Below are positions 31,835 through 31,892 of a stretch of 31,892 nt of DNA, piece by piece. Numbering within the stretch: the stretch's first letter is position 1; the number at the start of each line of letters is the position of its first letter. Origin of the DNA: CAZJDM01 sp964544765 (lineage in GTDB: Bacteria; Bdellovibrionota_B; Oligoflexia; CAYFLR01); contig CAZJDM010000037.1 in the NCBI GenBank assembly GCA_964544765.1, positions 1 to 31,892 of the forward strand. The letters run 5' to 3'. The notes under the pieces were generated by a model. That model was not told the origin of the DNA. It saw nothing but the letters and a program-made list of their open reading frames with translations, and did not search any database. A program made the translations under genes and the position numbers.

Positions 31835-31892
31835 TAAGGTTCCGTCGCTTTAACTTTTCCAGATCAAACTTCCTCATCGCTGACAGTTTTTA

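Overview
The window is AT-rich, densely coded DNA of a Gram-negative bacterium. The evidence is a CarD/CdnL regulator, several exported or lipidated proteins, a near-perfect sigma-54 promoter, and a complete classical menaquinone pathway with no ubiquinone genes. CarD, lipoproteins with paired cysteines and GspE/PilB next to the non-mevalonate isoprenoid genes suggest a deltaproteobacterial or Bdellovibrionota-like lineage. That placement is inference; nothing here fixes the taxon. I see no rRNA, tRNA, insertion sequence, phage gene or CRISPR array.

Layout. 1-2060 (minus): the end of a surface-polysaccharide operon, with a partial polyprenyl-phosphate sugar transferase and a GT4 glycosyltransferase. 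2293-4047 (plus): an exported trypsin-like protease with a large insertion, convergent with and overlapping lysS (4021-5535, minus). 5824-12650 (plus): housekeeping genes in order carD, ispD, ispF, a GspE/PilB ATPase, a 61-residue protein behind a sigma-54 promoter, pgk, tpiA, secG. 12747-27607 (minus): menaquinone biosynthesis. Read 5' to 3' the order is menG, menF, menD, menH, menB, a DUF4015-type putative glycoside hydrolase, menA, menC, menE, an exported Clp-like AAA+ protein, and a long-chain polyprenyl diphosphate synthase. 27647-31834: a minus-strand lipoprotein of unknown function, a small secreted protein, and a lipoprotein joining three Ig-like repeats to a PEBP domain.

How the parts fit. 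IspD and IspF feed isoprenoid precursor synthesis. The polyprenyl synthase would make the side chain that MenA attaches to the naphthoate ring built by MenF-D-H-C-E-B, and MenG methylates the product. No gene for the DHNA-CoA thioesterase step was recognised. Two genes in the men run have no evident role in quinone synthesis: the putative glycoside hydrolase and the AAA+ protein.

The AAA+ protein is the most unusual item. It has two Clp/HSP100-like modules behind an N-terminal signal or anchor, so its bulk should lie outside the cytoplasm, and several of its catalytic motifs look degenerate. The sigma-54 promoter with a palindrome at the predicted start site, in front of an unknown small protein, and the repeat-PEBP lipoprotein are the next most interesting.
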